A stretch of 64,000 nt of DNA from DATKMP01 sp963790045 (GTDB taxonomy: Bacteria; Bacteroidota; Ignavibacteria; UBA10030). The stretch lies in contig CAWBMS010000007.1 in the NCBI GenBank assembly GCA_963790045.1, positions 558,001 through 622,000 of the forward strand. Direction: 5' to 3'. The notes under the pieces were generated by a model that saw only the letters and a list, made by a program, of their open reading frames with translations, did not search any database and was not told where the DNA came from. Numbering within the stretch: the stretch's first letter is position 1; every line of letters begins with the position of its first letter. The position numbers were made by a program, and so were the translations under genes. Positions 55,117-64,000 of this stretch are shown here, piece by piece.

Positions 55117-55957
55117 AATGTTCAACGCATATATTCAACTCAGCCGCCCGGTCAATGTGCTGATGGCGTTTGCTGCCGTTCCGGTCGGCTGCTGGATTGC
55201 CGGCGCACGCATCGGCGATGCAGTTCAGGTTTTGCTGGCTGCGTTTTCTGTTGCGCTTGTTGCTGCATCTGCAAACGCCATGAACGATGTTTTTGACATG
55301 GAGATCGACCGCATCAACAAACCTACGCGCCCGCTGCCCAGCAATTTACTTCAACCGCGTGATGCTCAGCGCATGTGGTTTTTCTGTGCGCTAGCAGCGA
55401 TGATATTAAATGCATGGATTGGTATTCTCGCACTCGCAATGGTTATCGCTGCGGTAGTTATGCTGTACTGGTATTCTGTGTACTTCAAACGTACTGCATT
55501 GCTCGGAAATATTCTTGCTGCGGGAATAATTGCATGGATGATTTTTCTCTACAGCGGCGTGGCGGTAGGTAATGTAAAACGATCCATCGTTCCTGCGCTC
55601 TTTGCGTTTCTTTCCAACTTCGGACGTGAACTCATCAAAGACGTGGAAGATGTCGATGGCGACCGCGCGGCCAATGCGAATACGCTGCCGGTGCGGTACG
55701 GTCTTGCGCCTGCACGCTGGCTATTTGCCGGTTCTATGCTCATACTTATTCTTACAACGGTTGCCGCTATTGTTCTGCATCTCTATAATTTATATTTTAC
55801 AGCTTTTGTCATGCCAGTAGATGTATGCGTGCTGATCGTTACGGTTGCGATGTGGCATTCATCTTCTTCGCAAACAATGCACCGTATCAGTGCGCTGTTA
55901 AAAATTTGTATGGTGATGGGACTGCTGGGAATATTTTTTGGATCGATGAATTTTTAA
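55106..55957 (+). CDS. UbiA-family prenyltransferase
   Basis: 283 residues with about eight membrane segments. Two Asp-rich motifs: NAMNDVFDMEIDRINKP (first) and ELIKDVEDVDGDRA (second), both typical of UbiA superfamily enzymes binding prenyl diphosphate through magnesium. The sequence resembles the digeranylgeranylglyceryl phosphate synthase branch found in archaea and some Bacteroidota; a menaquinone or heme-pathway role is less likely. It overlaps the Omp85 gene by 11 bases. Confidence 0.86.
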   Translation: MHFKMFNAYIQLSRPVNVLMAFAAVPVGCWIAGARIGDAVQVLLAAFSVALVAASANAMNDVFDMEIDRINKPTRPLPSNLLQPRDAQRMWFFCALAAMILNAWIGILALAMVIAAVVMLYWYSVYFKRTALLGNILAAGIIAWMIFLYSGVAVGNVKRSIVPALFAFLSNFGRELIKDVEDVDGDRAANANTLPVRYGLAPARWLFAGSMLILILTTVAAIVLHLYNLYFTAFVMPVDVCVLIVTVAMWHSSSSQTMHRISALLKICMVMGLLGIFFGSMNF

Positions 55958-55974
55958 AATGTACACAGCACAGG

Positions 55975-56007
55975 AAGTGTCCAACACCTGTAAGGTGTTG
56001 GACACTT
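55975..56007. repeat. Perfect hairpin repeat (GTGTC type), copy 2
   Basis: Arms aagtgtccaacacct and aggtgttggacactt around a 3-base loop, 18 bp after the UbiA stop and just before rnhB. It is similar in design and sequence to 20470-20502, so this is a dispersed element rather than a gene-specific terminator. Confidence 0.55.
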
Positions 56008-56023
56008 AACAGAGACAACGATC

Positions 56024-56626
56024 ATGATAAATCTTGAATTTGAACAAGCATTATGGCAGCAGGGAATTCAAGCCATTGCCGGAATCGATGAAGCAGGGCG
56101 CGGCCCGCTTGCGGGTCCGGTAGTAGCAGCGGCAGTGATTTTTCCAAAAGATTGCATCATCGACGGCGTGAATGATTCCAAAAAACTTTCTGCAAAGCGG
56201 CGTGATTTTTTGTTCGATAAAATTCATGCACAGGCGCTTGCCGTCGGCGTCGGGATGGTTGACCACATGGAAATCGACCGCATCAATATTTTACAGGCAA
56301 CCATGCTGGCGATGAAGTATGCGCTGGAACATTTGTCCGTGCCTCCAGATTATATTCTGGTGGACGGAAATTATTTTACGCACAAAAACTATCGGTTTAA
56401 AACCATTATCGAAGGTGATGCGAAATCTTTCACGATTGCAGCCGCTTCCATTATTGCCAAAGTAACGCGAGATCGGCTGATGATGGAACTCGATGCACAA
56501 TATCCCGAATACGGTTTTGCAAAACATAAGGGCTACGGTACCAAACAGCATCTCGATGCTATCCGTCAATACGGCTTGTGTGCCATTCACCGGAAAACGT
56601 TTACTCAGAAGTTCGTGCAAAAATAA
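56024..56626 (+). CDS. rnhB: Ribonuclease HII
   Basis: 200 residues. The four acidic residues of the active site lie in expected blocks: GIDEAGRGPLAGPVVAAAV (D and E), LVDGNYFTHKNY and GDAKSFTIAAASIIAKVTRD. The C-terminal HKGYGTKQHLDAIRQYG also matches. It removes RNA from DNA hybrids and misincorporated ribonucleotides, cytosolic. Normal length. Confidence 0.95.
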   Translation: MINLEFEQALWQQGIQAIAGIDEAGRGPLAGPVVAAAVIFPKDCIIDGVNDSKKLSAKRRDFLFDKIHAQALAVGVGMVDHMEIDRINILQATMLAMKYALEHLSVPPDYILVDGNYFTHKNYRFKTIIEGDAKSFTIAAASIIAKVTRDRLMMELDAQYPEYGFAKHKGYGTKQHLDAIRQYGLCAIHRKTFTQKFVQK

Positions 56627-56727
56627 ATATCAACACACCAGCATCAAAAAAAAGTATCCAACATTAGTAAGGTTGCATTTCCTCTTCTCATTCATTACTT
56701 TATTCCGACAACGTGTTGGAGATGGCA

Positions 56728-57087
56728 ATGCCTTCATCGAACAAACGATTACAAGGTGCAAATGGGGAAGCAACTGCGGTACAGTATCTTCAACGGCATG
56801 GTTTTAAAATACTCAAACAAAACTTTCGATATGAGCGCGGTGAAATCGACATTGTGGCGGAAGATGACAATGAAATAGTATTCGTCGAAGTGAAAGCACG
56901 GCATTCGCACACGTACGGTATGCCGGAAGAAGCCGTCACTCCAAAGAAGCAGCAGCAGATTCGCACAGTGGCGGAGGGCTATTTGTCAGAACACAACAGC
57001 AATGAACGTGTGTGCCGGTTCGATGTTATCGCCATCGATTGGCGCGGCAAACAAACGGACATCCGTCATTATCGTAACGCATTTTAG
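56728..57087 (+). CDS. YraN-family endonuclease-like protein (UPF0102)
   Basis: 119 residues from the ATG at 56728, which has GGAG six bases upstream (the frame begins at 56713). Restriction-endonuclease-like fold: GEATAVQYLQRHGFKIL, NFRYERGEIDIVAED, VFVEVKARHS, matching the E...D...ExK catalytic pattern. Function unknown although a nuclease role is assumed. It is often found next to rnhB, as here. Confidence 0.9.
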   Translation: MPSSNKRLQGANGEATAVQYLQRHGFKILKQNFRYERGEIDIVAEDDNEIVFVEVKARHSHTYGMPEEAVTPKKQQQIRTVAEGYLSEHNSNERVCRFDVIAIDWRGKQTDIRHYRNAF

Positions 57088-57105
57088 ATGTGGAAGGAAA
57101 TTTCC

Positions 57106-58560
57106 ATGGATCAAAAAAATACTCCCAAAGGAATTACAGCACTTCTCGGATCGCAGGCGGCGTTGTACACGGACTTGTATCAATTGACGATGGCGCAGGG
57201 ATTTTTTCTTTCCGGCAAAACCGCGACGCCGGCAGTGTATGATTATACGTTTCGTGAAAATCCTTTTCAAGGTGGGTATGTAGTTTTTGCAGGTATCAGC
57301 GATGTGTTAGAATTGTTGGCGCAGTTCCGGTTCGATGACGAAGCCATTCATTATTTGCGCGTGTTAAAATTTCGGGAAGAATTTCTTCAGTATTTGCAGC
57401 AATTTCGTTTTCATGGAACCGTGCATGCGATGCATGAAGGAGAGATTGTGTTTCCCATAGAGCCGATCGTACGTGTCGAAGGCAATCTTGTCGAGTCGCA
57501 GCTTATCGAAACAATGCTTCTGAATATCTTGAATTTTGAATCGCTCATTGCTACCAAAGCATCGCGCATTCGTTTTGCCGCAGGCAATCGCAAGATAAAA
57601 GATTTTGGTTTGCGCCGTGCGCAAGGATTAGGTGGAATTCTTGCAAGCAAAGCGGCAATCATTGGCGGTGTGGACACAACATCCAATGTGTTTGCGGCGT
57701 ATCACTTCGGGCTCGATGTCACCGGCACGCAAGCGCATTCATGGATTCAGAGTTTTAGCGATGAACTGACGGCGTTTCGCCGTTATGCCGAACTCTATCC
57801 CGACGAATGTGTGCTGTTGGTAGATACGTACGGCACATTAAAAAATGGAATTCCTCATGCTATCATTGTCGCAAGAGAGTTGGAAGCAAAAGGCAAACGG
57901 CTTGCCGGTGTTCGATTGGACAGCGGCGATCTTGTATCGCTGAGTAAAAAAGTACGCGCCATGTTGGACGCAGCGGGTTTGCGATATGTCCAAATCGTTG
58001 CATCCAATCAATTAGATGAATATCTCATTTACAATCTTACGCAGCAAAATGCGCCGATTGATTCCTACGGTGTCGGGACGAAACTCATCAGTGCGAACGG
58101 AAGTCCTGCTTTGGAAGGAATATATAAGTTGAGTGAGTTGAACGGTCAGCCGAGTATGAAGGTGACGGATAATTTTTTGAAGACAACGATGCCAGGGAAA
58201 AAACATGTCTTTCGATTTTTAGATGACAAAGGTATGTTCGATTGCGACGGCGTTTCGTTGGAGAAAGAAGCAAAGATCGAATCTTTGTATCATCCATCCT
58301 TTGTTGGCCATCAGCGGAATGTTGGTAAGTTATCGGTGCAGCCATTGATGGTGAAAATGATGGAACAAGGTGAAAATACTGTACCGATCCCATCCGTTCA
58401 AGAGAGCGAGCAATATGCTTCCAACCGTTTCGTGTTGTTGCCGATGGACTACAAGCGATTTGAAAAACCTTCGCAGTATAAAGTCGGATTTAGTACGCTT
58501 CTTATGAATTTGCGAACAGAGTTATACAAACGTTTGCAACAAGCACCGGTTGCACGATAA
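57106..58560 (+). CDS. pncB: Nicotinate phosphoribosyltransferase
   Basis: 484 residues from the ATG at 57106 preceded by AAGGAAAT; the frame extends to 57088. Family motifs: TDLYQLTMAQGFF at the N-terminus, KDFGLRRAQGLGGILASKAA, GTQAHSWIQSF, VRLDSGDLVSLSKKVR and VGTKLISANGSPALEG. It forms nicotinate mononucleotide from nicotinate and PRPP in NAD salvage. It starts 18 bp after the YraN stop and is probably in the same transcript. Confidence 0.94.
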   Translation: MDQKNTPKGITALLGSQAALYTDLYQLTMAQGFFLSGKTATPAVYDYTFRENPFQGGYVVFAGISDVLELLAQFRFDDEAIHYLRVLKFREEFLQYLQQFRFHGTVHAMHEGEIVFPIEPIVRVEGNLVESQLIETMLLNILNFESLIATKASRIRFAAGNRKIKDFGLRRAQGLGGILASKAAIIGGVDTTSNVFAAYHFGLDVTGTQAHSWIQSFSDELTAFRRYAELYPDECVLLVDTYGTLKNGIPHAIIVARELEAKGKRLAGVRLDSGDLVSLSKKVRAMLDAAGLRYVQIVASNQLDEYLIYNLTQQNAPIDSYGVGTKLISANGSPALEGIYKLSELNGQPSMKVTDNFLKTTMPGKKHVFRFLDDKGMFDCDGVSLEKEAKIESLYHPSFVGHQRNVGKLSVQPLMVKMMEQGENTVPIPSVQESEQYASNRFVLLPMDYKRFEKPSQYKVGFSTLLMNLRTELYKRLQQAPVAR

Positions 58561-58679
58561 TCCGTATATCACGGGTTTCTTAAAAAATTTCTTCGGGGAA
58601 ATAAATACTGAAGTCCTCTGCTTTTTTTTGTATCTTGTAGAAGAAGAAATGAATATCCCAGCATGGTGTTTGAGGAAGA

Positions 58680-59126
58680 ATGAAGTCGAATAATAGTGTA
58701 AAGTTTTGGTTTCCGGTTATTTTATGGATGTGTTTTATTTTTTGGATGTCCACGGCGATGTTTGGCGCACAAAATACGTCTTCTATTATTGAACCGATTC
58801 TACGGTTCTTGATGCCGTCCATTTCTCACAGAGAACTGGAGCATCTCCATTTCCTCATACGCAAACTTGCACATCTAACGGAATATTTTATTTCGGGATT
58901 ATTATTATTCCGTGCTTTTCGAGGCGGGTCGGATGAACACCATGCATGGCGCTGGGCGCTGTATTCATTCTTGGTCATCGTGCTCATTGCAGCGTCGGAT
59001 GAATATCACCAATCGTTTATTCCAGATCGTACTTCATCCATCTTTGATGTCGGAATCGATACGGTGGGCGGTATAGCTGCGCTTGCAATATGTACCCTGA
59101 AACGATGGTTCGCTGCGGACAAATAA
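58680..59126 (+). CDS. VanZ-family membrane protein
   Basis: 148 residues with four membrane segments. VanZ-type motifs: LIRKLAHLTEYFISGLLLF and SDEYHQSFIPDRTSSIFDV then GIDTVGG. The family was named from a teicoplanin-resistance gene but most members have unknown roles. GGAAGA precedes the ATG at 58680. Stand-alone between pncB and uvrA. Confidence 0.88.
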   Translation: MKSNNSVKFWFPVILWMCFIFWMSTAMFGAQNTSSIIEPILRFLMPSISHRELEHLHFLIRKLAHLTEYFISGLLLFRAFRGGSDEHHAWRWALYSFLVIVLIAASDEYHQSFIPDRTSSIFDVGIDTVGGIAALAICTLKRWFAADK

Positions 59127-59203
59127 TTCTTTCATTGTGTTGATTCATCATTTGCTTAGAAAAAAGAGAGAAGCCCGTCTCATTTTTTTGTATCTTATCT
59201 TTC

Positions 59204-62035
59204 ATGGCAAAGAACAACACATCGCCTCTTCCGGTACCGCCGTCTTCCAAATCGTCTAAACTATCGGAGATTATCATCCGCGGTGCGCGTGTGCATAATC
59301 TGAAAAACATTTCGCTGATGCTTCCCCGCAACAAACTCATTGTTATGACCGGCGTAAGCGGTTCGGGAAAATCATCGCTTGCGTTCGATACAATTTACGC
59401 GGAAGGACAGCGGCGCTATGTGGAAAGCTTGTCTTCTTATGCGCGGCAGTTTTTAGAGAGAATGGAAAAACCGGATGTGGATTTGATTCAGGGTATCAGT
59501 CCGGCAATTGCGATTGAACAGAAAACTACATCGCGTAATCCGCGCTCTACCGTTGCCACCACGACAGAAATTTATGATTACCTGCGTTTGCTGTTTGGCA
59601 GAATCGGACAAACATATTGCAGTGTGTGCGGTAAACTTGTGAAACGTGAATCTGTTTCCAGTGTCGTGGATCGATTACAGCAAGAGCCGGACGGGACAAA
59701 ATTGTACGTGATGTTTCCGCTGCCGGAGCATCAGGGGCATTCGGTTAAAGAAGAAATCGCCACACTTAAGCAGCGTGGATTTTTTCGTCTGATCGTGAAA
59801 GATGAAATCGTCGATCTCAACGAACAGGAATTCAAATCCAAGACAAAAAAAGATATTTATGTTTTAGTGGATCGGTTGATTGTGCGGAAAGGCAATACCG
59901 ACAGTGCTACGCGCTTTGCAGATTCCATTCAAACAGCGTTTGAAGAAAGCGGCGGTTATGTATTTGTGCAGTTGCTGGAATCAAAAACGATTCTGCGCTT
60001 CTCGCAGCATTACGAGTGCGACAACGACGGAACACGTTACGAAGATCCGGAGCCGCGATTGTTTTCGTTCAACAATCCCGTCGGTGCATGTCCGGTGTGC
60101 CAGGGATTCGGGCGCATAATGGGAATCGATTTGGATTTAGTTGTTCCCGATCCGAGCAAAACAATTCGCGAAGGCGCAATTTTGCCGTGGACGTTTTCCG
60201 GCTGGCGCGAAAATCTCATGGATCTTTTACGTGTCGCACATCAAGCTAATATTCCCGTTGATGTTCCGTTCAGCGCGTTGACGAAAGAACAATTGAGCAT
60301 CATCATGAACGGTTTCGGTTCGTTTGAAGGTTTGAAGAAATTCTTTAATTTTATCGAACGTAAATCCTATAAAATTCAAAATCGTGTTTTTCTTAGCCGC
60401 TTCCGTGGTTACACTGCATGTGATGCTTGCGGTGGATCGCGTTTGCGTAGCGATGTACTGAATGTCCGCGTCAATGATAAAAATATGTACGATGTCGTAA
60501 GCATGACGATTGCCGAAACACATCAGTTCTTTGACGATATTAAATTGACAGCGCACGAAACGGAAATTGCTAAACGCATTCTGGAAGAAATCCGGAAACG
60601 GTTGCGGTTTCTCAACGGCATCGGGCTTGGCTATCTCACATTAGATCGATTAACGATGACGCTTTCCGGCGGCGAATCGCAGCGCATCAATCTTGCCACA
60701 TCGCTCGGCTCTTCGCTGATGGGCGCGTTGTATGTTTTGGATGAACCGACCATCGGTTTGCATCCGCGAGATAACCAGAAATTGATTGCATTGCTGAAAT
60801 CTTTACGCGATGTCGGAAACACCGTCATCGTTGTGGAACATGACGATGATATGATGAAAGAAGCTGATGTCATTGTCGATATGGGTCCGCGCGCAGGCGA
60901 ACACGGCGGCGAAATCATTTTCAATGGAACACTGCCGGAACTTCTTAAACATCCGACATCACTCACGGCGCAATATCTCAACGGCAAGCTTTCCATTCCC
61001 GTCCCGAAAAAACGGCGGGAAGATTCCGAACAATCAGTATTCATTCGCGGTGCAACGGCGCACAATCTGAAAAATATCGATGTGCGGATTCCGTTAAACA
61101 GATTTGTGTGCGTTACCGGTGTCAGCGGTTCCGGAAAAAGCACGCTCGTGCATGAAGTGTTGTATGCCGGATTGATGAAACGGAAAGGCGGCTACGAAGG
61201 CACTGCCGGTAAATGCAGATCGATAGATGGCGTGGAATATGTTGCGCGCGTGGAAATGGTCGATCAATCTCCCATCGGCAAAAGCCCGCGTTCCAATCCT
61301 GTAACGTATTTAAAAGTGTTTGATTTGATTCGCGACTTGCTGGCGAATACGGCAACGGCAAAAACGCATGGTTATACGCCGGGACATTTTTCCTTCAACG
61401 TGCCCGGCGGCAGGTGCGAAGTATGCGAAGGCGATGGCGTGCAGCATATTGAAATGCAATTTCTTGCCGATTTATTTTTACCGTGTGAATCATGCAAAGG
61501 CAAACGCTTTAAGCAGGAAATTTTGGATGTGCGCTATCGCGGCAAGAATGTGCATGATCTATTGAATATGACGGTGACAGAAGCGATTGCATTTTTCGCG
61601 ACTTCGCCGGAAGGAAAGCGCGTGGCAAAACGTTTGAAAGTGTTAGATGACGTGGGATTGGGATATATTCGGCTCGGGCAATCTGCGACAACACTTTCTG
61701 GCGGAGAAGCGCAGCGCATCAAATTAGCGCATCATCTTTCTTCATCGGAACAGGAAGGAAGCGCGTTGTTTATTTTTGATGAACCGACGACCGGGTTGCA
61801 TTCCGACAACATCGCTAAACTCCTCAAATGTTTTGACGCGTTGGTGGAAGCGGGGCATTCGCTCATTGTCATTGAACATAATATGGATGTTGTGAAATGC
61901 GCGGACTTTGTCATTGATCTCGGTCCTGATGCAGGGGTTGCAGGCGGTAATATTGTTGCGCTCGGCACGCCGGAAGAAATTGCAGAGAATCCGAATTCTT
62001 ACACAGGAAAATTTTTAAGACAAAAAATGGTTTAA
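59204..62035 (+). CDS. uvrA: Excinuclease ABC subunit A
   Basis: 943 residues, the standard length. Two ABC ATPase halves: Walker A GVSGSGKSSLAFDT and GVSGSGKSTLVHEV, signatures LSGGESQR and LSGGEAQR, Walker B VLDEPTIGLHPRD and IFDEPTTGLHSDN. Zinc-finger cysteines are in YCSVCGK, CPVCQGFG, CDACGGSR and CEVCEGDG ... CESCKGK. It recognises DNA damage with UvrB in nucleotide excision repair. It converges with the barrel gene at 62039 with only 3 bp between stops. Confidence 0.97.
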   Translation: MAKNNTSPLPVPPSSKSSKLSEIIIRGARVHNLKNISLMLPRNKLIVMTGVSGSGKSSLAFDTIYAEGQRRYVESLSSYARQFLERMEKPDVDLIQGISPAIAIEQKTTSRNPRSTVATTTEIYDYLRLLFGRIGQTYCSVCGKLVKRESVSSVVDRLQQEPDGTKLYVMFPLPEHQGHSVKEEIATLKQRGFFRLIVKDEIVDLNEQEFKSKTKKDIYVLVDRLIVRKGNTDSATRFADSIQTAFEESGGYVFVQLLESKTILRFSQHYECDNDGTRYEDPEPRLFSFNNPVGACPVCQGFGRIMGIDLDLVVPDPSKTIREGAILPWTFSGWRENLMDLLRVAHQANIPVDVPFSALTKEQLSIIMNGFGSFEGLKKFFNFIERKSYKIQNRVFLSRFRGYTACDACGGSRLRSDVLNVRVNDKNMYDVVSMTIAETHQFFDDIKLTAHETEIAKRILEEIRKRLRFLNGIGLGYLTLDRLTMTLSGGESQRINLATSLGSSLMGALYVLDEPTIGLHPRDNQKLIALLKSLRDVGNTVIVVEHDDDMMKEADVIVDMGPRAGEHGGEIIFNGTLPELLKHPTSLTAQYLNGKLSIPVPKKRREDSEQSVFIRGATAHNLKNIDVRIPLNRFVCVTGVSGSGKSTLVHEVLYAGLMKRKGGYEGTAGKCRSIDGVEYVARVEMVDQSPIGKSPRSNPVTYLKVFDLIRDLLANTATAKTHGYTPGHFSFNVPGGRCEVCEGDGVQHIEMQFLADLFLPCESCKGKRFKQEILDVRYRGKNVHDLLNMTVTEAIAFFATSPEGKRVAKRLKVLDDVGLGYIRLGQSATTLSGGEAQRIKLAHHLSSSEQEGSALFIFDEPTTGLHSDNIAKLLKCFDALVEAGHSLIVIEHNMDVVKCADFVIDLGPDAGVAGGNIVALGTPEEIAENPNSYTGKFLRQKMV

Positions 62036-62038
62036 AGA

Positions 62039-62809
62039 TTAGAGATAACCGCCGAAAGTCAGTGTCAAAAACAATCCGCCGAAGGAATTCATACTTCCGC
62101 CTTGCATCACTTCGATGCCGGGCGAATAAGGGATATACAAATAGCGAACGCTGATGCCGGTCATCGTGCCTTGCTGCGATCCGAAATAGAGTCCTGCTCC
62201 GATAAATCCACCGAACGTGTACCGCAACTGCGCGTACTTTAAACTTGTAAAGAAATCAATTTGGTTTTGTTGCATATAGGCATTACCGGAGATATCGACG
62301 GATGGTGTGTAGGTTGCGTACGGTGCAACGACAATCATCGTCGGTCCCAAGCCGCCGGTGATGTACGGACGAAAATTATCATCGATGTCATCTTTAAATA
62401 ACCGGTACTGCACACTGGCAAACAACGGCATTAACAGCAAACGATTAAGTTTGCCGGGAACAACGGTGCTACCGTACAAATAATCATACTGCTCTACTTC
62501 GTTATTATCTTTTACGTCAGAGATTGTAAAGTTGATCATACCGGAAAGTTCGTCGTCGTATTCGTGTCGGTAAAAAAAACCAAGGCCAAAGCCGTTGTTA
62601 GAAAGATCAAGATCGACGCCCCACGCGTCCGTTTGTGGATTGTACGCATGCGGACGAATCAATTGCGGATTAGACGGCGTGAAGATGATTGTGCTGTCGC
62701 TTGCGGGAAATTGCTGTGCGTCTAATGATGAAACACACATGCTGCCCATGAACATCATTCCCGCCAAAATATAAAATCGTAATCCCATCGTCCTTGCATG
62801 ATGAACCAT
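62039..62809 (-). CDS. Outer-membrane beta-barrel-like exported protein
   Basis: 256 residues. Signal peptide (LAGMMFMGSMCVSSLDAQ), then alternating strands with many aromatic and Gly residues (GFGLGFFYRHEYDDEL, YITGGLGPTMIVV, RYTFGGFIGAGLYFG) and a closing FGGLFLTLTFGGYL. This suits a small barrel of the OmpW/porin-like kind; no specific family is recognised. An ATG at 62788 is an alternative start; neither has a clear ribosome site. Confidence 0.7.
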   Translation of the reverse strand: MVHHARTMGLRFYILAGMMFMGSMCVSSLDAQQFPASDSTIIFTPSNPQLIRPHAYNPQTDAWGVDLDLSNNGFGLGFFYRHEYDDELSGMINFTISDVKDNNEVEQYDYLYGSTVVPGKLNRLLLMPLFASVQYRLFKDDIDDNFRPYITGGLGPTMIVVAPYATYTPSVDISGNAYMQQNQIDFFTSLKYAQLRYTFGGFIGAGLYFGSQQGTMTGISVRYLYIPYSPGIEVMQGGSMNSFGGLFLTLTFGGYL

Positions 62810-62827
62810 GCAGCTGTTTTTTCATTA

Positions 62828-63997
62828 TTACTGTACGGCAAAAATCGCAAATTTTAAATATTCGGTCTCCGGCATCGCAGGCAAAACCGGATGATCCGGC
62901 GCGGCGCCTGAAAATTCTAATAACTGCACCTTCCGCTTTGCTTTGATCGTTGCTTGTTCGATGGCAGAAAGGAATCCCTCTTTTGATATGTGATGCGAGC
63001 ACGAGGCCGTCACTAAAAATCCGCCGATGTTGATGAGGTGCAATGCCGCGGCATTGATCTGTTTGTATCCCTGCAATGCAGCGGGAATACTTTTTTTGTT
63101 TTTTGTGAAAGACGGTGGATCAAGAATGATGACATCGAACTTTTTGTTCTTCTCTTGCAAGAGTTTTAAATGATCGAACACATCGGCAGTCGTGACGTGA
63201 ATGTTCTCGATGCTGTTGAGCCGCGCGTTCACATGCAGTTTGGCAATCGCCGTTTCGGAACTATCCACGGCAGTAACCGATGCTGCGCCGCCTTTTGCAG
63301 CGTGCAGGGCAAACCCGCCTTCGTTAGAAAAACAATCCAGAACACTCTTGCCGATTACGTACCGCTCAATGGCTTTTCTGTTTTCGCGTTGATCTAAAAA
63401 GAATCCCGTTTTCTGCCCGGTCATCACATCGACTTCGAATTTCACGCCATCGTCGTCGATGATCGTCACGCCCGGAGTGCCGCGGAGGACGATTTTTTCT
63501 TCCGGCAGTTGTTCAAGCACGCGCGTGCCTGTATCGTTGCGTGCCACAATCGCTTTCGGATGAAATATCGATTCCAACACATCACAAATCAGCGTGGTAC
63601 GTTTTTCCATACCGGCGGAAAGAATTTGCAGCGAAAGATATTCATTATACTTGTCGATTACTAAACCGGGGAGAAAATCGCTTTCGCCGTACACCAGCCG
63701 GAAAGTTTCAGCGTTCGGATATAAATGCTTGCGCAAAGCGTAGGCTTGTTGAATGCGCCGTTCGAAAAAATCAAACGAGATTTCTTCTTCTATCGCTGTT
63801 AAAAAGCGCGCCGCGATAAGCGAATGCGGATGATAAAATCCTTGCCCGAGTAATTTTTTATCGTGTCGTAAAATTGCTACGATGTCGCCGGATTCCGGTG
63901 CACCTTCCACGGAAGCAATTTCATTGCTGAATATCCATTGATGCCCGGCGGTCAACCGATGCTCTTCGTTGCGTTTAAGAATGATGTACTTTTCCAT
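62828..63997 (-). CDS. RlmI/RlmK-type class I rRNA methyltransferase
   Basis: 389 residues, complete; the start codon lies only 3 bases from the window edge. An N-terminal PUA-like domain (AGHQWIFSNEI, GDIVAILRHDKKLLGQGF), a central EEHE-like domain, and the Rossmann methyltransferase with SAM motif LDCFSNEGGFALHAAKGGA, followed by NPP-type catalytic DVIILDPPSFTKNK. It uses SAM to methylate a 23S rRNA cytosine (m5C1962 in E. coli RlmI); the exact site in this host is inferred. It lies upstream of, and on the same strand as, the barrel gene. Confidence 0.9.
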   Translation of the reverse strand: MEKYIILKRNEEHRLTAGHQWIFSNEIASVEGAPESGDIVAILRHDKKLLGQGFYHPHSLIAARFLTAIEEEISFDFFERRIQQAYALRKHLYPNAETFRLVYGESDFLPGLVIDKYNEYLSLQILSAGMEKRTTLICDVLESIFHPKAIVARNDTGTRVLEQLPEEKIVLRGTPGVTIIDDDGVKFEVDVMTGQKTGFFLDQRENRKAIERYVIGKSVLDCFSNEGGFALHAAKGGAASVTAVDSSETAIAKLHVNARLNSIENIHVTTADVFDHLKLLQEKNKKFDVIILDPPSFTKNKKSIPAALQGYKQINAAALHLINIGGFLVTASCSHHISKEGFLSAIEQATIKAKRKVQLLEFSGAAPDHPVLPAMPETEYLKFAIFAVQ

Positions 63998-64000
63998 GGT

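Noticed and set aside
1..64000. tRNA and rRNA genes
   Set aside because: I looked for T-arm-like words and conserved rRNA blocks in the intergenic spaces and saw none.

Overview
The window looks like a draft-quality piece of a chromosome from the Ignavibacteria/Bacteroidota-Chlorobi side of the tree. The evidence is type IX secretion (T9SS/Por) C-terminal sorting domains of the YPNPFNPTT type, a GWxTD-domain protein next to an Omp85 barrel, a DUF4139 protein, a GH115 glucuronidase, and a UbiA enzyme of the geranylgeranyl-glycerol-phosphate kind. The lineage is inferred from gene content; no rRNA or tRNA gene was seen.

Layout: 1-2.8 kb holds the tail of a secreted beta-helix/TPR protein, a helical-bundle gene (family member 1), and nested miniature repeats. 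2.8-14.6 kb is mixed metabolism and envelope: a stand-alone receiver, an ABC-2 exporter, argH, a GH115 glucuronidase, a DUF4139 protein, PAP2 and CPBP membrane enzymes, an SDR and a small alpha-beta-barrel protein. 14.7-24.6 kb is an accessory island, all on the minus strand: a DUF900-type hydrolase, several small membrane or secreted proteins, the second helical-bundle paralogue, a 21-bp minisatellite ORF, an amidase without a signal peptide, and two membrane proteins. 24.9-32.3 kb encodes secreted proteins: an orphan T9SS-tail duplicate, an eight-repeat adhesin-like protein, a LAS-type metallopeptidase candidate and an HEFQH metallopeptidase. 32.5-38.8 kb has rubrerythrin, an adenosine-specific kinase family protein, SixA, a two-component pair, adenosine deaminase, and gene debris. 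39-45.1 kb is a membrane glycosyltransferase cluster. 45.2-64 kb is mostly housekeeping and envelope genes: MBL hydrolase, YwbE, GT9, DUF3108, CPBP, zinc-ribbon, CdsA, RimO, GWxTD, Omp85, UbiA, RNase HII, YraN, nicotinate phosphoribosyltransferase, VanZ, UvrA, a barrel protein and an RlmI-like methyltransferase.

Two features cut across the whole window. First, at least twelve genes are broken by single-base shifts that resume cleanly in another frame, often in A or T runs. argH carries two shifts that cancel, so residual assembly indels are a more likely cause than decay. I annotated these genes over their full span. Second, intergenic spaces hold families of short palindromic elements: a ~119-bp miniature element with GAGG-TGTCC ends, an unrelated 141-bp element nested in one copy with a 6-bp target duplication, and several hairpin repeats.

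The best candidates for something undescribed are the 14.9-24.6 kb island, the two-member helical-bundle family, the 21-bp minisatellite ORF directly upstream of one member, and the duplicated T9SS tail with its terminator.
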